Assembly (NCBI RefSeq): GCF_042453785.1
Contig: NC_091674.1
Coordinates: 30,329,501 to 30,393,500 of the forward strand
Source: Malus domestica
Lineage: Eukaryota > Streptophyta > Magnoliopsida > Rosales > Rosaceae
Length of the DNA stretch: 64,000 nt
Reading direction: 5' to 3'
Positions 23,081 to 38,597 of the stretch are shown in pieces; the first letter of the stretch is position 1; each line of letters begins with the position of its first letter. The translations under genes and the position numbers were made by a program. Under the pieces are notes generated by a model. The model ran no database searches, was not told the origin of the DNA, and worked only from the letters and a program-made list of their open reading frames with translations.

Positions 23081-26000
23081 GACGGGCAATGTATCTTCTG
23101 GAGCATCTAATACAATGTCGTCCTCTCAATCAAATAGTCTGTTAAAGCATGCTTCAGACGATGTGGGATGGGTGTTGGAAATGTGCCATAAAACCAATCA
23201 TATGATGATACTTTACGGACATTTCACATGTTAAACTAATCTAGTTTAACTATAAAAGGCAAAGATTATTGTTTGAGCCGTCTCATATAAATGTTATATG
23301 CTTAAACGATAAAGTCCAAGGAATATGTGATTGGGAGAATATGATCTAAAGAAGTTAGATTCATGAGACCATTCTTTCGTAGACACATTCTAAATGTTCC
23401 TGATCATAGGATTGCCAATTAGGCATTGACAGTCCGTTAAGATCAGTACGTACTGTGTCTTCTCTCAGGGAGAGTGACTAGTCTCGAGTCATTGGTGTGT
23501 GTGACATCAAGACAAGTACGTAGGTGCTCAATAGAGAATGAGTTCACTGAACACGATCAACGAAGAGTTCTCATATTCATGTCACATGAGAACTCATGGT
23601 TGGGATAATGCAAAGTAGTCCTTTGACCTGAGGCATCGTCGTTGTCTTGTGGTTAAGTCCTTGATCTTTGATTATGTCAAACGTCATTCCATTGGAGTGT
23701 CCACGGCATCGTTGGGGTTAAGCCACTTAGCCATGGAGGCAAGTGAATGCGCAACAAGGGATCTCTAACCTTCAAACTGTTTGAGGGAGAATACTCTATA
23801 ATATGATTTAGAATCTCTGGCCAGAGTATGAATGAGATTTAGGAAAGCGTTCCAAATCACATTCAAGGTAATCATATAAGCACACGAATCACATTGGATA
23901 GTAGACATGAATAAATAAACTATCAAACCAAACAATGTGGTCAAGAGTATTGTATTAGAGAAAGACCGTATTGCATTTGTAATCCTAAACTGAATAGGTT
24001 CTCCACCTCTTCTGATTAGCTTGGGTAACCATGATATGCTGCTAAGTGTCACTCTTGGTTTGTGGAAGCCCTAAACGTGTATAATCACTAAAGGGAGAAT
24101 TGAAAGTAAGTTTCAATTCACAATCGATTTGAAAGAGTTTGAATCGCCCACTGCCTCGCTAAAAGGAACCTAATGGATCGTACACCGTGTAAGGTGGAGA
24201 TTGAAGAAACAATGGAGATGAGTAAGAATAATTAAATGGTTTAATTATTTATGGCAAGGATTAATTAATATGTTAATTAATCAAACGAATAAGTTCGTTA
24301 AAGACCTCGGGATAGTTTTGGACATTTAGGCCCAATGGGCTTCGAACGTCAAGCCCATTGACTTAAGTTGTATGACAACTTAATTCACAAAAGCCCAAAA
24401 GCCCAAACAACACCCTAAGGCCGGCCATATGGTTAAGGGTAGTGAACTTGGACTTATTTACAAGTTTGCCACTCAAATGAATAAAGGTATAAATATAACT
24501 TTATAGCCAAAATTCATTAAGGGTTTGTTTTGGAGAAAATTGGAGAGAACATGTCTCTCCATTTCTCTCTAAAGAGGCCGGCCCCTTGGAGGGTGCATCT
24601 AGCAATCTCACTACTCCAAGGTCACTCATTTCTTCTCCAATCTAACCTTGGTGAAGATACTTAGAGGTTCTTTATTTTGGGAACTTGGAGAATCCTATTC
24701 TTCCATCCAAATCCATAGATTTAATATGCAAGGAATGAAGGCCCTCTCTTTGGGTGATTAGCCTTTGCTTATGCAAAGAGGAATCTACAAAGGTATATTT
24801 CTCAACTCACTTTGATTTGAGTTGAGTCTTGGTTCACCAATCTACTAGGCTTTGAATTTCATGGTTAATGTTTTGTTTTTAAGTGCCTGCAAGCATGATT
24901 CCGCCTTTAATTGTTAATTGCATGCTTATTGATGTTGCTTAAATGAACATGTTTTCACAAAATATTCCTTCAATGGGAGTATGGGGTCTTCGTGAATCCT
25001 ACCGACTCAGATAAGGTGCAATGTAAGTTGTGTAAGAAAACAATTAGTGGTGGAGTATATAGAATGAAACAACACATTGCCAACATCAAGGGAAATGTAG
25101 CCGGGTTTGCAAAGTCTTTGGACAAGGATAAAGCAAAATGTAGAGCCGCATTAGAAGAGGCAAAAGATAAAAAGAATAAAAGAAGTAAGCATAATAAGAA
25201 AGTGAGGGGAAATGTTCAACTTCAACATATTGAAGAAGAAGAAGACATTAAAGTTGTTGGGTCAAAGAAAATGTCATGCACTCTTGGGCTTATGGATAGG
25301 TTTGCATCCACCATCAATCCCGGTTCTTCAAATGACGGAAGCAAAGGGACGCGACAACAAAATATCAATGATGCAATTTGGAAGAATAGAACACATCAAG
25401 TGGATCAATATTTAGCTCAATGGGTGTATGAAGCCGGTATCCCTTTTCATGTTATTGATAATGATAACTTTAAACTTTTTTTGGAAGCAGTTGGTCAATT
25501 TGGTATGGGTTATCAACCTCCAACCCAATATGATGTAAGGGAACCATTGTTGAAAGAACAGGTGGAGAGAGTCAAAAATTCACTTAAGAAGCATGAAAAA
25601 GAGTGAGCTTTGAATGGTTGCTCAATTATGACCGATGCTTGGAGCGAAAAAAATGGAAGAAGCATAATGAATTTGTGTGTTAATTGCAAGAAAGGTACGG
25701 TATTTCTTTCTTCCAAGGAATGCTCGACCGAGATACACACCGGGGAGTACATCTTTGAATATGTTGACAAGTGTATTGAAGAAGTTGGGTCATTAAACGT
25801 AGTTCAAGTGGTGACAGACAATGCTTATAACAACATGGCGGCGGCTAACATGATGAAGTTGAAGAGGCCAAACATGTTTTGGACATCATGTGCCACTCAC
25901 ACTTTGAACCTCATGATTCAAGGAATTGGGTGTCTACCTAAGTTCAAAAGAGTGATCGACAAGGCAAAATCTTTTACTATCTTCATTTATGCACATCATA

Positions 26001-27160
26001 AAACATTGGCATTGATGAGGAAGTATATGAAGAAAAGAGACATAGTGAGGCCTGAGATTACTAGATTTGCAACTTCTTTCCTAACTTTGCAAAGCTTGAA
26101 TGATAAGAGAAAGGACTTAAGGATTATGGTTTTTAGCGATGAATGGGAACAATGCAAACATTCCAAGAGTACAAAGGGAAAAATGGCATATGCTACCATG
26201 ATGAGTGCACATTTTTGGGAAAGGGTCTCACTTTGCTTGAAAGTGTTTGAACCTTTATTTAAGGTGCTTCGACTTGTGGATGGTGGCAGAAAGTCCTCAA
26301 TGGGGTTTTTGTACGGAAAGCTACAAAAAGCAAGGAATGAGATTAAAGAGACATTAAAAAATAATGAGGCCAACTATAGACAAATTCTGCAAATTATTGA
26401 TGAAAAAGCCCGTGATCGACTTGATGGTCCATTACATTTGGCGGCTTACTTCTTGAACCCTTATTACTTTTTCAAAGATCAAAGCATTCAACATGATCCA
26501 CTTGTCATGGACGCCATGTTTACTTGTGTTGAGAATTTCCTCCCTGACAACTATGAAGTCCAAAATCAAGTAATAAATATAGAGATGTCGAAGTATAAGA
26601 AAAGATAGGGTGGATTTGGAAGACATTTGGCCGAGATTGGATGCATAGAGAATGATGACAACTATGATCTAGGTATGAATATTCATATACTCTTACTTAT
26701 TAATAACTTTCCAAAACTAATTATTTTTCTTTACTAATCTAACTATTTTTATTTACTAGTCTTATTCTAATTGTGTACTTTATGCTTCTTTAGTTTCATG
26801 GTGGTCTACTTATGGTAATCGTGTACCTAATTTGCAAAGAATTGCTATAAAGATTCTCTCATTGACTACAAGTTCATCCGGGTGTGAGAGAAATTGGAGC
26901 ACTTTTGAAGGGATACATACAAAGAAAAGGAATAGACTAGATACAACAATGTTAAATAATTTAGTCTATGTCCAATCCAATGCAAAGATCATGACCAAGA
27001 AGGAAAAAGAAAATGGGAAGAAAATGGATATACTACTTGCTAGTGAAGCTAGTATGGCGCAATGATGGATTGTGGAGAGTGGTGATGAAGAAGTTGAGCT
27101 TGATTTGGGAATGGATGGAGAGGCATTCGAGGTGGATTCTTCCTTAGACCCTAGGAGGAG

Positions 27161-27203
<43 letters not shown>

Positions 27204-27391
27204 GTATCAGATGAGGACATGGAAGAAGAAGGAGACGATGAGGAGTTGAGTTTGAGTTGGAGAGAGTCTTCAAGGGACATGGAGAGGAAGAGATTGAGGC
27301 CTAACTTTGCAACTTTACAAGTATCTTATATTATTATACATTTTTTATTCCTTTCATTTTGCATTTTATGTGTTTTTGAATTGTAAACTTA
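23081..27391 (+). pseudogene. hAT transposase (BED zinc finger, DUF659, hAT dimerisation domain), interrupted
   Basis: Coding text starts with ATG 23081 (MTGNVSSGASNTMSSSQ), breaks at the solo LTR (23173-24972), and resumes as EYGVFVNPTDSDKVQCKLC, a BED-type zinc finger with CKLCKK and MKQHIANIKG. DUF659 follows (GCSIMTDAWSEKNGRSIMN, VVQVVTDNAYNN, PNMFWTSCATHTLNLM). The C-terminal hAT dimerisation region is SSSGCERNWSTFEGIHTKKR (near 26870), and an acidic tail ends the protein. In-frame stops occur at about 25604 (TGA where family members have Trp), 26606 and 27063. One intron is likely near 26675-26790. With three stops plus an insertion the gene cannot make transposase, although the domains remain readable, so decay is moderate. 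Confidence 0.88.
23173..24972. mobile_element. 1.8-kb solo LTR of an LTR retrotransposon, inside the hAT transposase gene
   Basis: The 5-bp duplication ATGGG (23168-23172 and 24973-24977) flanks a segment beginning TGTTGGAAATGTGCC and ending ATATTCCTTCA, the canonical TG...CA form. There is no reading frame of note and no internal direct repeat of the ends, so it is read as one long LTR left by recombination. The family is not certain; the TGTTGGAAAT start and long AT-rich text resemble Copia-type or large non-autonomous plant elements. As a fossil it postdates the hAT copy it broke. Confidence 0.8.
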
Positions 27392-27608
27392 TTGGATACA
27401 TGTAACATCCAAGAACACTTATTATGATTATATGCTTAACTTTTTCACCTTATTTTATTTTCAATAAATTGTAGTACTTTATGTATTATTTTACTTCTAT
27501 TTTGTAATTTATTAATATTTTATTTCTAATACAAGTATATTATTTTTTTAAGTATAGATAGACACACACACACACATATATATATTGATATACATAAATT
27601 TACTTAAA

Positions 27609-28814
27609 TCCGTCACAAGTTTTCATCGTTGTCTTCAACAAGTTCTTCTTCCTCTTCAAGAACTCGACATCCACTATGTAATTATATTTCTTATCATCGT
27701 ATAAAACTTTTGGTAGTTGGCCTTATTTGTTTCTACAGACCATCAACATTTAGAACCCAAGTCCATTTTTATGGGCCAAGTAGAACCCAAAGTCCATGGT
27801 TTGGGGACATTTGCATCAGTTAAACTAAGTCTAACCATTTAATCCCAAGTGAAAACCCAACAATCAGGCCCTGTGAAAGAAAACAAAATGAAGCTGCACA
27901 TTTGTTGTCTTGAGCCTTTATAACTTGATTCTACTTCAAGGAGGAGGATGGGATATTAGGAGGAGTTCTTGTGTGCGGCAATCGTATAGGCCACCACTCT
28001 CAAAGACGTAACGTTAAAAAACAAACAAAATGTGCAAATGTGAGTTAGGTCATTAACCAATTTTAATTACTTGCCTGCTTAAGTATACTGAGTTAGGTCG
28101 TTGACCAATATTGTATTCGTCTATTTGTTTCATCCATCTTCTTCTTTCTTTTTCATTTACAGTTATGAAACATTTGTGGTTCACAGGGTTGCCTACAAGA
28201 GCTGTGTGGTTCTTGTCGACTGTGAGTTTTGGTTCTTCTTGTTGGTGTTTATGTTTCGGTGTGGACGAGATCGATAATCTTTTTGTTCTGGACGGTGACA
28301 AATTCAGACATACAATTTTTTTTGTTCGTGATTTTGTCGAGACTTCGACCAAAGTACAATGATACACCGATTGAAGCTATTGAACCCCAAGACGTCGTAG
28401 AAATTTTGACAACTTCTACTCAAATGTTCAAATAATAATTATACATCAAGATCAATTGAAGATTAGCTTTTTATGGTTCCGAATAACTTATTTGATGGTA
28501 CAAATTCATAATCGGGACTTTTTAGTGTTTTAATCTTCATTTGAAGATAATATATACTAAAAATCATTTCAATCAAATATCATTTAGTCATTCAAATATA
28601 TAAAACAAATCGATATTGTAGTACTAAGTAATATATTCGATTCGTCTATTTATTTGATATATACGGATGGTTAAACGATCTTCAATTCGAATGATTTTTT
28701 GTATCTAAATAGATAAAGACTATAATTCTGATTGTAGATTTTTTTCAATCAAGATACATTATTTGCAGACGAGAGAATAAAATAACAAGACAAGACAATT
28801 TATAGTCTAGTAGG
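27609..28814. other. AT-rich intergenic DNA, no gene seen
   Basis: A short CA/TA microsatellite lies just before this stretch (27561-27590). Several frames of 60-100 codons exist on both strands around 28050-28435 but have no family likeness and mirror each other. AT-rich filler continues to the MATE relic. Some of it may be older decayed repeats. Confidence 0.35.
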
Positions 28815-30363
28815 AGTTCTTTCACTTGCTTGTATACCTCTTGCCATCATTTCCGCAAACACAAAAACAATCCTAATAGCTCTAGGCCAAAATGCTGCCA
28901 TTGCAGCAGAAGCTGAGGAATTTGAACGATTCACGATCGCTTCCCTTTTCACATACGGACTCCTCCAGTGCCTCGTGAGATTCTTACAAACTCAAAACAT
29001 CGTGTTCCCGATGATGCTGAGCTCTGCGGTTTCAGCTTTACTTCACATCCCACTCTGTTGGGTTCTCGTGTTTAAATCCGGACTTGGAGGCAGGGGAGCT
29101 GCCCTTGCATATTCAATCTCCTTTTGGATCAATGTGTTATTATTGGCTCTTTATGTCAAGTTCTCTTCGTCATGTGCGAAAACTTGGACAGGCTTTTCGA
29201 AGGAGGCCTTTCACAACGTTACTACATTCATTAGGCTCGCTGTTCCTTGAGCCGTCATTTTGTGTACTACTAAGATCTGTTATATGAGAGGCTAAGATGC
29301 TAATGCAGTTGACCATGAGTTTTAACAGCTTGGAAATGTAATCATTTGAAATGATCGTTCTTCCATCCGGTCTTCTTCCAAACCCAGAGTTGGAAACCTC
29401 AGTGCTTTCTATCAGGTTAGTTCCTGACTGTGATGATCATTCTTCCATAGCTTACGTGTTCTAGATTATGATATATCCTGCACTTTTAATGTTGTTACTT
29501 ATCAAATACATCAATTACCAGTTTGAATACAGCGGCAATGGTTTGGATGATCCCTTTCGGACTCAGTTCTGCTGTGAGGTGAGCTATGTTATGACGCTTC
29601 TAAAACTATAAAGTCAATAAGCTCTTAAATTTTTCATGGCAATACTTTCTGACACTTGAAAGTTAAGACCGGCTTTGAGATTAAAGTGTGGGTTTACTTC
29701 TCTGTCCTGTTTCTATGATTTGCAGCACTCGTGTCTCCAATGAATTAGGAGCAGGGCGTCCAGAAACAGCGTGCTTAGCGGTGTGTGTTGTATAGCAACG
29801 AAACAGAAGTTGTTGATTATCTTGCAACCATGATGCCTATACTTGCAACATCCCACTTTATAGACGCCCTCCAGTGTGTTCTTTCGGGTACTGCCAGAGG
29901 ATGTGGGTGGCAGAAGATTGGAGCATATGTTAATCTCGGGGCGTACTACTTAGTTGGAATTCCTTTGGCTATTTTGATGGCTTTCGTCTTTCATGCTGGT
30001 GGAAAGGTAAAGAGAAAAAAATGACCGAGAGAAAAGGGTTTTTCGGTTGTCTTTTCTTCCTTCCCTTCTATATAACTGTCTGTCAAACTGTTTTGCATAG
30101 GGGCTTTGGCTGGGGATCATCTGTGCACTGATTGTGCAAGTGTTGTTGCTTCTTATCGTAACCATACGCACAAACTGGGAGAAACAGGTTGCATTCTCTC
30201 TTTCTCTATCAGTCAATCAATCAATCTATCGATCGGAACACAAATTATACTTTTCCTCTTCATAATGTGTGATTATTTCTAATCTATTTTTGGTTTTGGT
30301 TAGGCAAATAAAGCTACAGAAAGAGTGTCCGACTCAACAGTTCATGTGGACATAGTGTCATGA
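28815..30363 (+). pseudogene. MATE/DETOXIFICATION transporter pseudogene, 5' half missing
   Basis: Homology to plant MATE antiporters starts mid-protein (GVLSLACIPLAIISANTKTI) and continues through FTYGLLQCLVRFLQTQNIVF, SGLGGRGAALAYSISFW, PFGLSSAVSTRVSNELGAGR and LSGTARGCGWQKIGAYVNLG to a C-terminal exon ending at 30363. MATE proteins export toxins and secondary metabolites in exchange for protons. The first several helices are absent. There is a TGA after FIRLAVP (29248) and a TAA where the family has Trp (EMWSFEM, near 29338), and a segment is missing after ETACLAV, where about 25 residues of the family are skipped. Remaining intron borders (29579, 30007, 30187) still look normal, so this was a genuine gene, not a retrocopy. 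Confidence 0.85.
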
Positions 30364-31041
30364 AGCTGAACTACGATTGACAATAGATTCCACATATACT
30401 AGGTGCTAACGTGTAACGAATACACCTTGGAAAATTCTTGGCAGTGTCAAAGGTGGTGCAACTCGATATGCTTGACAATCGTACTTCTCAGTTTTACGGT
30501 CTTTATTACCATTACTGGCAGTGGATACTGAGGCTTGAAGATGCAGCTGATTAATATATGGCTCAATTTGGTACAGTATCATGAAGTTAGTTAAAATTGT
30601 AAACTGCAATTAGGCTGAATAAAATCTTTCTTGCTTACGAAGAAATTCAAGAATATATTCCTATCCTACAAGGAATTCATTTTTGCTAAAACGATTCAAA
30701 ATATGCGTTTTCTTTTCGGTTTATGAACAAGAATAGCATCTCCCAAATTCGATCAAAACTACGATTGCTTGCGGTTTTTACCAAAGAATGAGGATGGAAT
30801 TAGCAAAGAACAAGAAATGAACATCAATTGTACTATTTTCCCACTCAAAGCATTGCATTTTTGGTATTAAGAATATATACTTTGAGTGCTTTAATCCTTA
30901 TGCTGCAAACTTGAAAGAAATTCTAGATGCAAACCCAAGTTGCTATAAAATCCCAAGTAAATCCGTACATTTCCATTCATCAAAACTTATATATTGATAC
31001 ATACTAAAACTCTCTTTCCTCCTTCGGAAATCGGAATCATC
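30364..31041. other. Spacer and probable promoter of the NLR gene
   Basis: AT-rich DNA between the MATE relic and the receptor gene. A TATATATTGATA word at 30989-31000 lies about 45 bases upstream of the chosen ATG and may serve as TATA element. Nothing else is recognised. Confidence 0.3.
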
Positions 31042-33663
31042 ATGGCGGAATTCGTGTCTACCATTGCCGAAAGTGTCATGGCAGGGCTGGCTTCCTTTGC
31101 TTACCAAGAAGTTTGCTTGGCATGGGGTGTCGAAGAGGAGCTAAAAAGGCTTCGGAATACCTTTTCCCACATCAAACTGTTGATCGTGGACGCTGAGGAA
31201 AGGCAGAGGAAGGAACCCCTTCTAACCCAATGGTTAGGAAGGCTCAAAGATGCTTGCTACGACATAGATGACGTGCTCGATGAGTTTGCATTCCAAGAAA
31301 TGCAGATGAAAATGCTGGTCCCTGGCGGGAGTATCAAAGGAAAGGTATGCATATTCTTTTCGCGCTGGAATCCTATCATGTTTAACTTCATTATGGGGCA
31401 TAAGATCAAAGAAATTAGAGAAAGGTTAGATGACATGGGAGATGAAAAATCTCGCTTTCATCTTGTGGAACGAGTTGGAGATTGGCAGGTTGTGCACATA
31501 AAGAGGGAGACTCACTCTTTTGTGCAGCCATATGATGTTATTGGAAGAGAGGATGATAAGAAACAGGTTATCATCCATCTCTTGAACTTGAACCTGAAGG
31601 AAGCAAGTGGCGGTGCCCCCGAGCATGTTTCTGTTATATCCATTATCGGATTAGGAGGCATAGGCAAGACCACTCTTGCTAAATTGGTGTATAATGATCA
31701 TCGGGTTGTCAGAAACTTCGACATGAGAATGTGGGTGTGTGTTTCGGACCACTTTGATCACAAAAGATTGGTTCATGACATTCTTACTTCAGCAACTAAC
31801 CAAAACTGTGGTGATCATGAAAGCTTAGACCAAATGCAGAAAAAGTTGCAAGACGCTCTGAGGGATAAGCAGTTTCTGTTGGTGTTGGACGATGTTTGGG
31901 ACAAGGCTCATGTCGGAGTAACATCCGCAAAGTGGTTTGATATGAAAGCTCTATTAAATGTTGGAGCCGAGGGGAGTAAAGTCATCGTAACAACTCGCAG
32001 TGAATCAGTTGCTTCGTTGATGAGCTCCGCGAGAGTGCATCAACTAAAAGGTCTTCCTCTCAAGGTTTGCAAGTCTTTGCTTATAAGACGGGCATTTGGT
32101 CAAAAAGGTGAGGAGCAACGCTATCAACACTTGATGGAGATTGCGGAAAGTATTGCAGATAAATGCGGTGGGGTTCCTCTAGCGGTAACCACACTAGGGA
32201 GCCTACTGCATTCAAAAAGGGAGAAACAGGTTTGGTCCAAAGTCAGAGACAGTGACATATGGACATTGGACCAGGGAAACGAAGACATTCTACCTGCACT
32301 GAAGTTAAGCTACGATGCATTGCCGCCCTACTTGAAGCCTTGTTTCGCCATTTGTTCACTGTTCCCGAAAGACTATGTGTTCCAAAGTACAGATTTGGTT
32401 TCGCTATGGATGGCACAAGGCTTCCTGCAATCCTCTAATCCAACAAGATCTAAAGGAGACCAAGAGTTGGAAGAGATTGGCCTAGACTACATCAGGCAAT
32501 TAGGTTCGAGATTCTTATTTGAAATAGAGGAAGATTCGATTGATTTCATAGTATTTAAAATGCATAATCTTGTCCATGATTTAGCTATTTCAGTGTCAAA
32601 ACTAGAGTGCTCTTCCATAAATTTCCGTCCTAACCCCGATACTTGTAAAAGGGTTCGGCATGTGTCAATGTCAAGGGATGACTTACCCACCAAGAAAGGG
32701 GAACGAGTTCCTGAGTTCTTTCTTCAGTTGCAGAAAGTTTGGACCATTCTATTTCCAATTCCAGGACATGAAGGATTCTCCAACAAATCTGTGTTGAAAT
32801 CTTGCATCCTGAAATTCAAGTACCTACGGGTGCTCGATCTTAGAGGTTCAACTTTTGAGGAGTTGCCGGGTTCTGTTGGCAACTTGAGTGGCCTGAGATA
32901 TCTCAACTTGTCCAAAAATCCTAGCATGCAAAAGCTTCCGGGTTCCATTTGCAGGCTGCTAAACTTGCAGACCCTACTACTTACTAATTGTGAGAAACTC
33001 AAGAAGCTGCCGAGAGACATAGGGAACCTGATCAACCTCAGAACATTGGTGCTGACAACAAATCAGACGGTTATGCCAGAAGGAATTGAACGCCTCACCT
33101 CTCTTCGATTTTTACAGGTCGACAGCTGCAGTCATCTTGTATCTTTCGGCGAAATGATGCAGCGCCTCACAAACCTCCGAGTGCTGGTTATAAGCAACTG
33201 TCAAAGTCTAGAGTCATTGCCAGGTGACTTGGAAAACCTGACAGCGTTAAAGGCTTTAGCCATCTCCGACTGCGTAAATCTTGACTTGATGAGGTCGGGA
33301 GAAGGCATTCGCGATCTTCGATCGGTTTCAGTCTCGCATTTAGAGGCTCTTCCCCCTTGGCTTAAAGAGTCTACAGACACTCTACAGAGCTTAAGTATCA
33401 AGAACTGCGAGGGCCTCAAGGAACTGCCGGAGTGGCTGCAAACCTTCAAGTTGCTGGAACATCTAGTGATCGAATACTGCCCTCAGCTGTCGAGCTTGCC
33501 GGAGGGGATGCATCTCCTCGGTGCATTGAGAGAGCTGAAGGTCGACGGGTGCTCGAAGTTGAGTGAAAGATGCAAAGGAAAAGAAGGTGCAGATTGGTTG
33601 AAGATCGTTCATGTCAGCAAGGTTACAGTTGATGGAGAGATTGTCGCGTCAAATGTTGATTAG
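31042..33663 (+). CDS. CC-NB-ARC-LRR disease-resistance protein (RGA-like)
   Basis: A single exon encodes 873 residues from ATG 31042 (MAEFVSTIAESVMAGL), the usual CNL start; an in-frame ATG at 30994 is less likely because it adds a non-family leader. Rx-type coiled coil with EDVID-like DIDDVLDEF (near 74-82), P-loop GLGGIGKTT (near 203), kinase-2 LLVLDDVWD (near 280), RNBS-B GSKVIVTTRS, GLPL-type CGGVPLAV (near 374), RNBS-D CFAICSLFPKDYVF (near 434) and MHN in place of MHD (near 510) appear in order. About ten LRRs follow (594-850) with LPEWL/LPEGM patterns. Such proteins sense pathogen effectors in the cytosol and trigger cell death. It is shorter than typical RGA proteins (about 1000-1300) owing to fewer LRRs, but ends in a normal basic/hydrophobic tail. 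No break is seen. Confidence 0.95.
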   Translation: MAEFVSTIAESVMAGLASFAYQEVCLAWGVEEELKRLRNTFSHIKLLIVDAEERQRKEPLLTQWLGRLKDACYDIDDVLDEFAFQEMQMKMLVPGGSIKGKVCIFFSRWNPIMFNFIMGHKIKEIRERLDDMGDEKSRFHLVERVGDWQVVHIKRETHSFVQPYDVIGREDDKKQVIIHLLNLNLKEASGGAPEHVSVISIIGLGGIGKTTLAKLVYNDHRVVRNFDMRMWVCVSDHFDHKRLVHDILTSATNQNCGDHESLDQMQKKLQDALRDKQFLLVLDDVWDKAHVGVTSAKWFDMKALLNVGAEGSKVIVTTRSESVASLMSSARVHQLKGLPLKVCKSLLIRRAFGQKGEEQRYQHLMEIAESIADKCGGVPLAVTTLGSLLHSKREKQVWSKVRDSDIWTLDQGNEDILPALKLSYDALPPYLKPCFAICSLFPKDYVFQSTDLVSLWMAQGFLQSSNPTRSKGDQELEEIGLDYIRQLGSRFLFEIEEDSIDFIVFKMHNLVHDLAISVSKLECSSINFRPNPDTCKRVRHVSMSRDDLPTKKGERVPEFFLQLQKVWTILFPIPGHEGFSNKSVLKSCILKFKYLRVLDLRGSTFEELPGSVGNLSGLRYLNLSKNPSMQKLPGSICRLLNLQTLLLTNCEKLKKLPRDIGNLINLRTLVLTTNQTVMPEGIERLTSLRFLQVDSCSHLVSFGEMMQRLTNLRVLVISNCQSLESLPGDLENLTALKALAISDCVNLDLMRSGEGIRDLRSVSVSHLEALPPWLKESTDTLQSLSIKNCEGLKELPEWLQTFKLLEHLVIEYCPQLSSLPEGMHLLGALRELKVDGCSKLSERCKGKEGADWLKIVHVSKVTVDGEIVASNVD

Positions 33664-34404
33664 ATAACACTTGTTCATTTGCCTTGTATTGTTGTTGTAA
33701 TACTAAATGTAGCTCTCATTCGAAGTCCAAATATTGGTTTGTCACTTTAATAAGTAATTGATTAAATTTTATTCGATTAATGGAGACTTGTAGCAACTCT
33801 CTATTTTTTTTTTAATTATTAGCAATTATTATTGGTTAGAATTTGGTTAGCATTATATTTGGTTGGATAGTGATTCTTATAGTGTTACTGTTCTCCAATC
33901 CGCTGATTTTAATCATTTTTAGCCTCTTCGTACGCAATTGCCTATTTGTTTGGACCATGTTTGGAAGATAATTTTTCCATGTCTCTCACATATTTCGCGA
34001 AGTAAATGTTGTTCTAGGACAATTTTGCTAACAAGGGTTTGCCTTCTTCAACTTTAGTATGGCATGATTCCTCTCTGTTGGTGGTTCATCCTGGTTTGTT
34101 CTTAGACTATGTTGGCTTTCTTAATTTAGACCTTTTAGTTTGCCTTTAAAGGGGGTTAGGTTTTATATCACCCCTCCCCATCCCCTCCCAAAAGAAAAAA
34201 AAAAAAAAAAACCAAAAACTTCCTCCCTTCCTCTACCCTGTATTTTTATTGTTTTCGATCCTAAAGGAGTAGTTTATGTCCCATTTTTGTCATGTATTTT
34301 TTATCTTTTTTTGTTTGTATTATGATGGGTTATATTTATGTCCACTAGCTGTAACTTTTTTTTCTTCGTTATCAATAAAATTTCTCTCGTACTGTCAAGG
34401 TTTT

Positions 34405-34449
<45 letters not shown>

Positions 34450-35294
34450 AAAAATTAAAAGAAGGTGAGACCCTAATTCATTGCTTACTTTTTCTTATAT
34501 CAACTATCATCTATGAGATTTAAACTTAGTTCCTCTTTCAACAAAATGGTCCCCAGTGTCGCTAGACCATCTTGCATAAAAGTGTCATTAAAATAACTAA
34601 TAGCATTTTTAGATCTCCAAAAGCGTTTTTGGACATGTTTGGCAAGGGAAAAGATAAAAGTGCTTCTAAGTTTATGCGCTTCTGGTGACTTGAAAGTGCT
34701 TCCAGTGCTTTTTGAAAGAGATTCTACTATGTGCTTCTAATATAAGCATTTTTTAGCATAAGTGTCATTATCCATTTTTGTCTTGGTGCAATTCTTCCTG
34801 AAATGTTCAATCACACCACACCCATCATCAAGAATAAAAAAGGCAACATGAATCCATTACATTGTCTTTCATCTTAAAAAATACAACGTATGTAAGTTCG
34901 ATAACAGTATGAATGTTGGCACCCAATCAGTAATTACCCACAACAATTCGACACCGAAAATAATGTAGCAACACAACACAAAAAGCTCTCAAAATTTAGC
35001 CTTACATGGGCTAGGTACAAATTTTCGGTTTAATATCATCAAATTATTTGTATGCCTCCAAACATAATTATCTGCATCATGATTATCTTCGACTTCACCG
35101 AATGTTATCTCACCCCTGTAATCTCAACATACGAAAGCCATTGAAAACCTTGAAAGCAGATGTATAAAATGAAACGAATACTACTGCGTATCAAGACATA
35201 CTTCGAACATTAGCAACATACCTCATTAATGTGAGACCCGCAATCTTACATCTTTCAAACAAATACGGTATATGATTCTGTGCATAGAATGTTC
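33664..35294. other. Intergenic DNA with microsatellite and MITE-like remnants
   Basis: A pure TA run of about 40 bases lies at 34406-34446. Around 34600-34770 are repeated words AAGTGCTTCTAA/AAAGCACTT-like that resemble short rosid MITEs, but I cannot define ends. The region holds the 3' flanks of the plus-strand NLR and minus-strand CDKD genes, which converge. No gene is recognised. Confidence 0.35.

Positions 35295-38597
<3,303 letters not shown>

Larger units (their letters stand above)
19518..27608 (+). mobile_element. Large decayed hAT transposon (BED / DUF659 type) with nested insertions; ends uncertain
   Basis: The transposase relic at 23081-27391 defines the element. The left border is placed near the GC-rich AGGCGGTCTAGGCGGCGC motif (19530-19555), which resembles the subterminal AGGCGG words of the small hAT element at 41059-41550. 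The right side reaches AATTTACTTAAATCCG (27594-27608), a phrase that also occurs near the right end of that small element (41447), after which likeness stops; the right terminus seems lost. A UTR-like leader sits around 21196-21780. Into this body have gone a hAT element (19581-21174), a Cassandra solo LTR (21792-22505) with its own MITE, and a long solo LTR (23173-24972). Boundaries are estimates. Confidence 0.5.

Noticed and set aside
28053-28435. Gene between the hAT element and the MATE relic
   Set aside because: Overlapping frames on both strands, no recognised motif and no splice-linked partner exons.
30994-31041. Upstream ATG as start of the NLR
   Set aside because: The 16 extra residues are not family-like, while MAEFVSTIAESVM from 31042 is the usual CNL beginning.
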